DNA of 5,707 nt from Phycisphaeraceae bacterium (GTDB taxonomy: Bacteria; Planctomycetota; Phycisphaerae; Phycisphaerales; Phycisphaeraceae), in NCBI GenBank assembly GCA_016763955.1, contig JAESSU010000048.1:1-5707 (forward strand), written 5' to 3'. Below are positions 5,534 to 5,707 of the stretch, one piece after another. Numbering within the stretch: position 1 is the stretch's first letter; the number at the start of each line of letters is the position of its first letter. The position numbers and the translations under genes are program-made. Under the pieces are notes generated by a model. That model had not been told where the DNA came from. It did no database searches and worked only from the letters and a program-made list of their open reading frames with translations.

Positions 5534-5707
5534 GCCATTACCGTCATAGCAGTAGGCGTGTACTTCGTCATTGCCAGTGCTTGGTTTGATCGACTGTGCG
5601 GGCGAAGAGTAAGCCTGCGATGCCGCCGGCACCTTCGTTTGTGCCGGAGAGGTCGAGGCCGTGGGTGTAGGTGCGGAGGGGGGAGCCGACCCCGGGGATG
5701 GAATCCC

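Larger units (their letters stand above)
5453..5707 (-). pseudogene. Remnant of an Rhs/YD-repeat protein gene, frameshifted and truncated, continues beyond the window
   Basis: Reading the - strand from the right edge, 5705-5571 encodes DSIPGVGSPLRTYTHG, then LDLSGTNEGAGGIAGLLFAR, then TVDQTKHWQ, and hits TGA at 5568-5570. The GLDLSG...GAGGIAGLL pattern is typical of the core of Rhs/YD-repeat cell-surface proteins. The next expected Rhs element (HAYCYDGNG) lies in a different frame (5569 down to 5534), so a frameshift occurred between about 5592 and 5570. After DGNG the similarity ends; the frame runs through KKTVPDT and the 12-bp duplication to TAG at 5453-5455. The GC content is clearly higher than that of the copper operon. 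It could alternatively be a displaced Rhs C-terminal cassette. No start, and no full gene, is visible. Confidence 0.6.

Noticed and set aside
5526..5534. A7 run on the - strand as a programmed frameshift site
   Set aside because: The Rhs frame change occurs 5' of it (about 5592-5570), and similarity has already ended at the run, so it does not explain the frameshift.
1..5707. CRISPR array, tRNA, rRNA or riboswitch
   Set aside because: No regularly spaced repeats, tRNA-like cloverleaf or known riboswitch core was recognised on either strand by eye.

Overview
The window holds two convergent gene blocks, apparently of different origin, separated by a repeat-rich gap of about 480 bp. A broken Rhs-type fragment lies at the right edge. 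The bacterium looks Gram-negative: there are Tat-exported redox proteins, an outer-membrane TolC-type lipoprotein and a quinone-linked membrane subunit. Two features recall Verrucomicrobiota and related PVC bacteria: the AACCACAGAT...TCTGTGGTT intergenic repeat, and the Rhs fragment with its 'THGLDLSGTNEGAGGI' stretch. This placement comes from memory of such genomes, not from a search, and is tentative.

Left block (1-2258, + strand). The first gene enters from the left edge and encodes a Tat-exported protein with four ferredoxin-type cluster sites (NrfC/PsrB/DsrO family). It is followed by a ten-helix NrfD/PsrC/DsrP-family membrane protein. Together they would form the periplasmic electron-transfer subunit and quinone-interacting anchor of a respiratory membrane complex. 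Conserved stretches of both look most like the DsrO-DsrP pair to me. The partner subunits would lie to the left and are not visible. The first Fe-S site has Asn where its second Cys should be.

Middle gap (2259-2740). I see no credible gene here. It holds a 120-bp element with perfect 16-bp terminal inverted repeats and 10-bp internal periodicity, followed by two short perfect hairpins. The last hairpin may act as a weak terminator for the left operon.

Right block (2741-5383, - strand). This is a two-gene copper-handling operon: a Tat-exported two-domain multicopper oxidase, then, after 24 bp, a TolC/CusC-like outer-membrane lipoprotein. The oxidase would detoxify periplasmic Cu(I), and the TolC protein would form the outer-membrane part of an efflux path. 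No inner-membrane pump or adaptor lies in the window. A good promoter (TTGAAA, 15 bp, TATAAT) precedes the oxidase. Two near-identical 9-bp direct repeats with an 11-bp period run into its -35, as expected for an OmpR/PhoB-class response regulator. The oxidase lacks one His of its second HxH copper motif (His-Thr-Gly), the most unusual protein feature here.

Right edge (5453-5707). A GC-rich remnant of an Rhs/YD-repeat gene on the - strand carries a frameshift. It breaks off at a junction containing GGTGTCAGGTACC and a perfect 12-bp tandem duplication. The copper operon is visibly more A/T-rich than the Rhs fragment and is bordered by repeats on both sides, so it may have been acquired horizontally.
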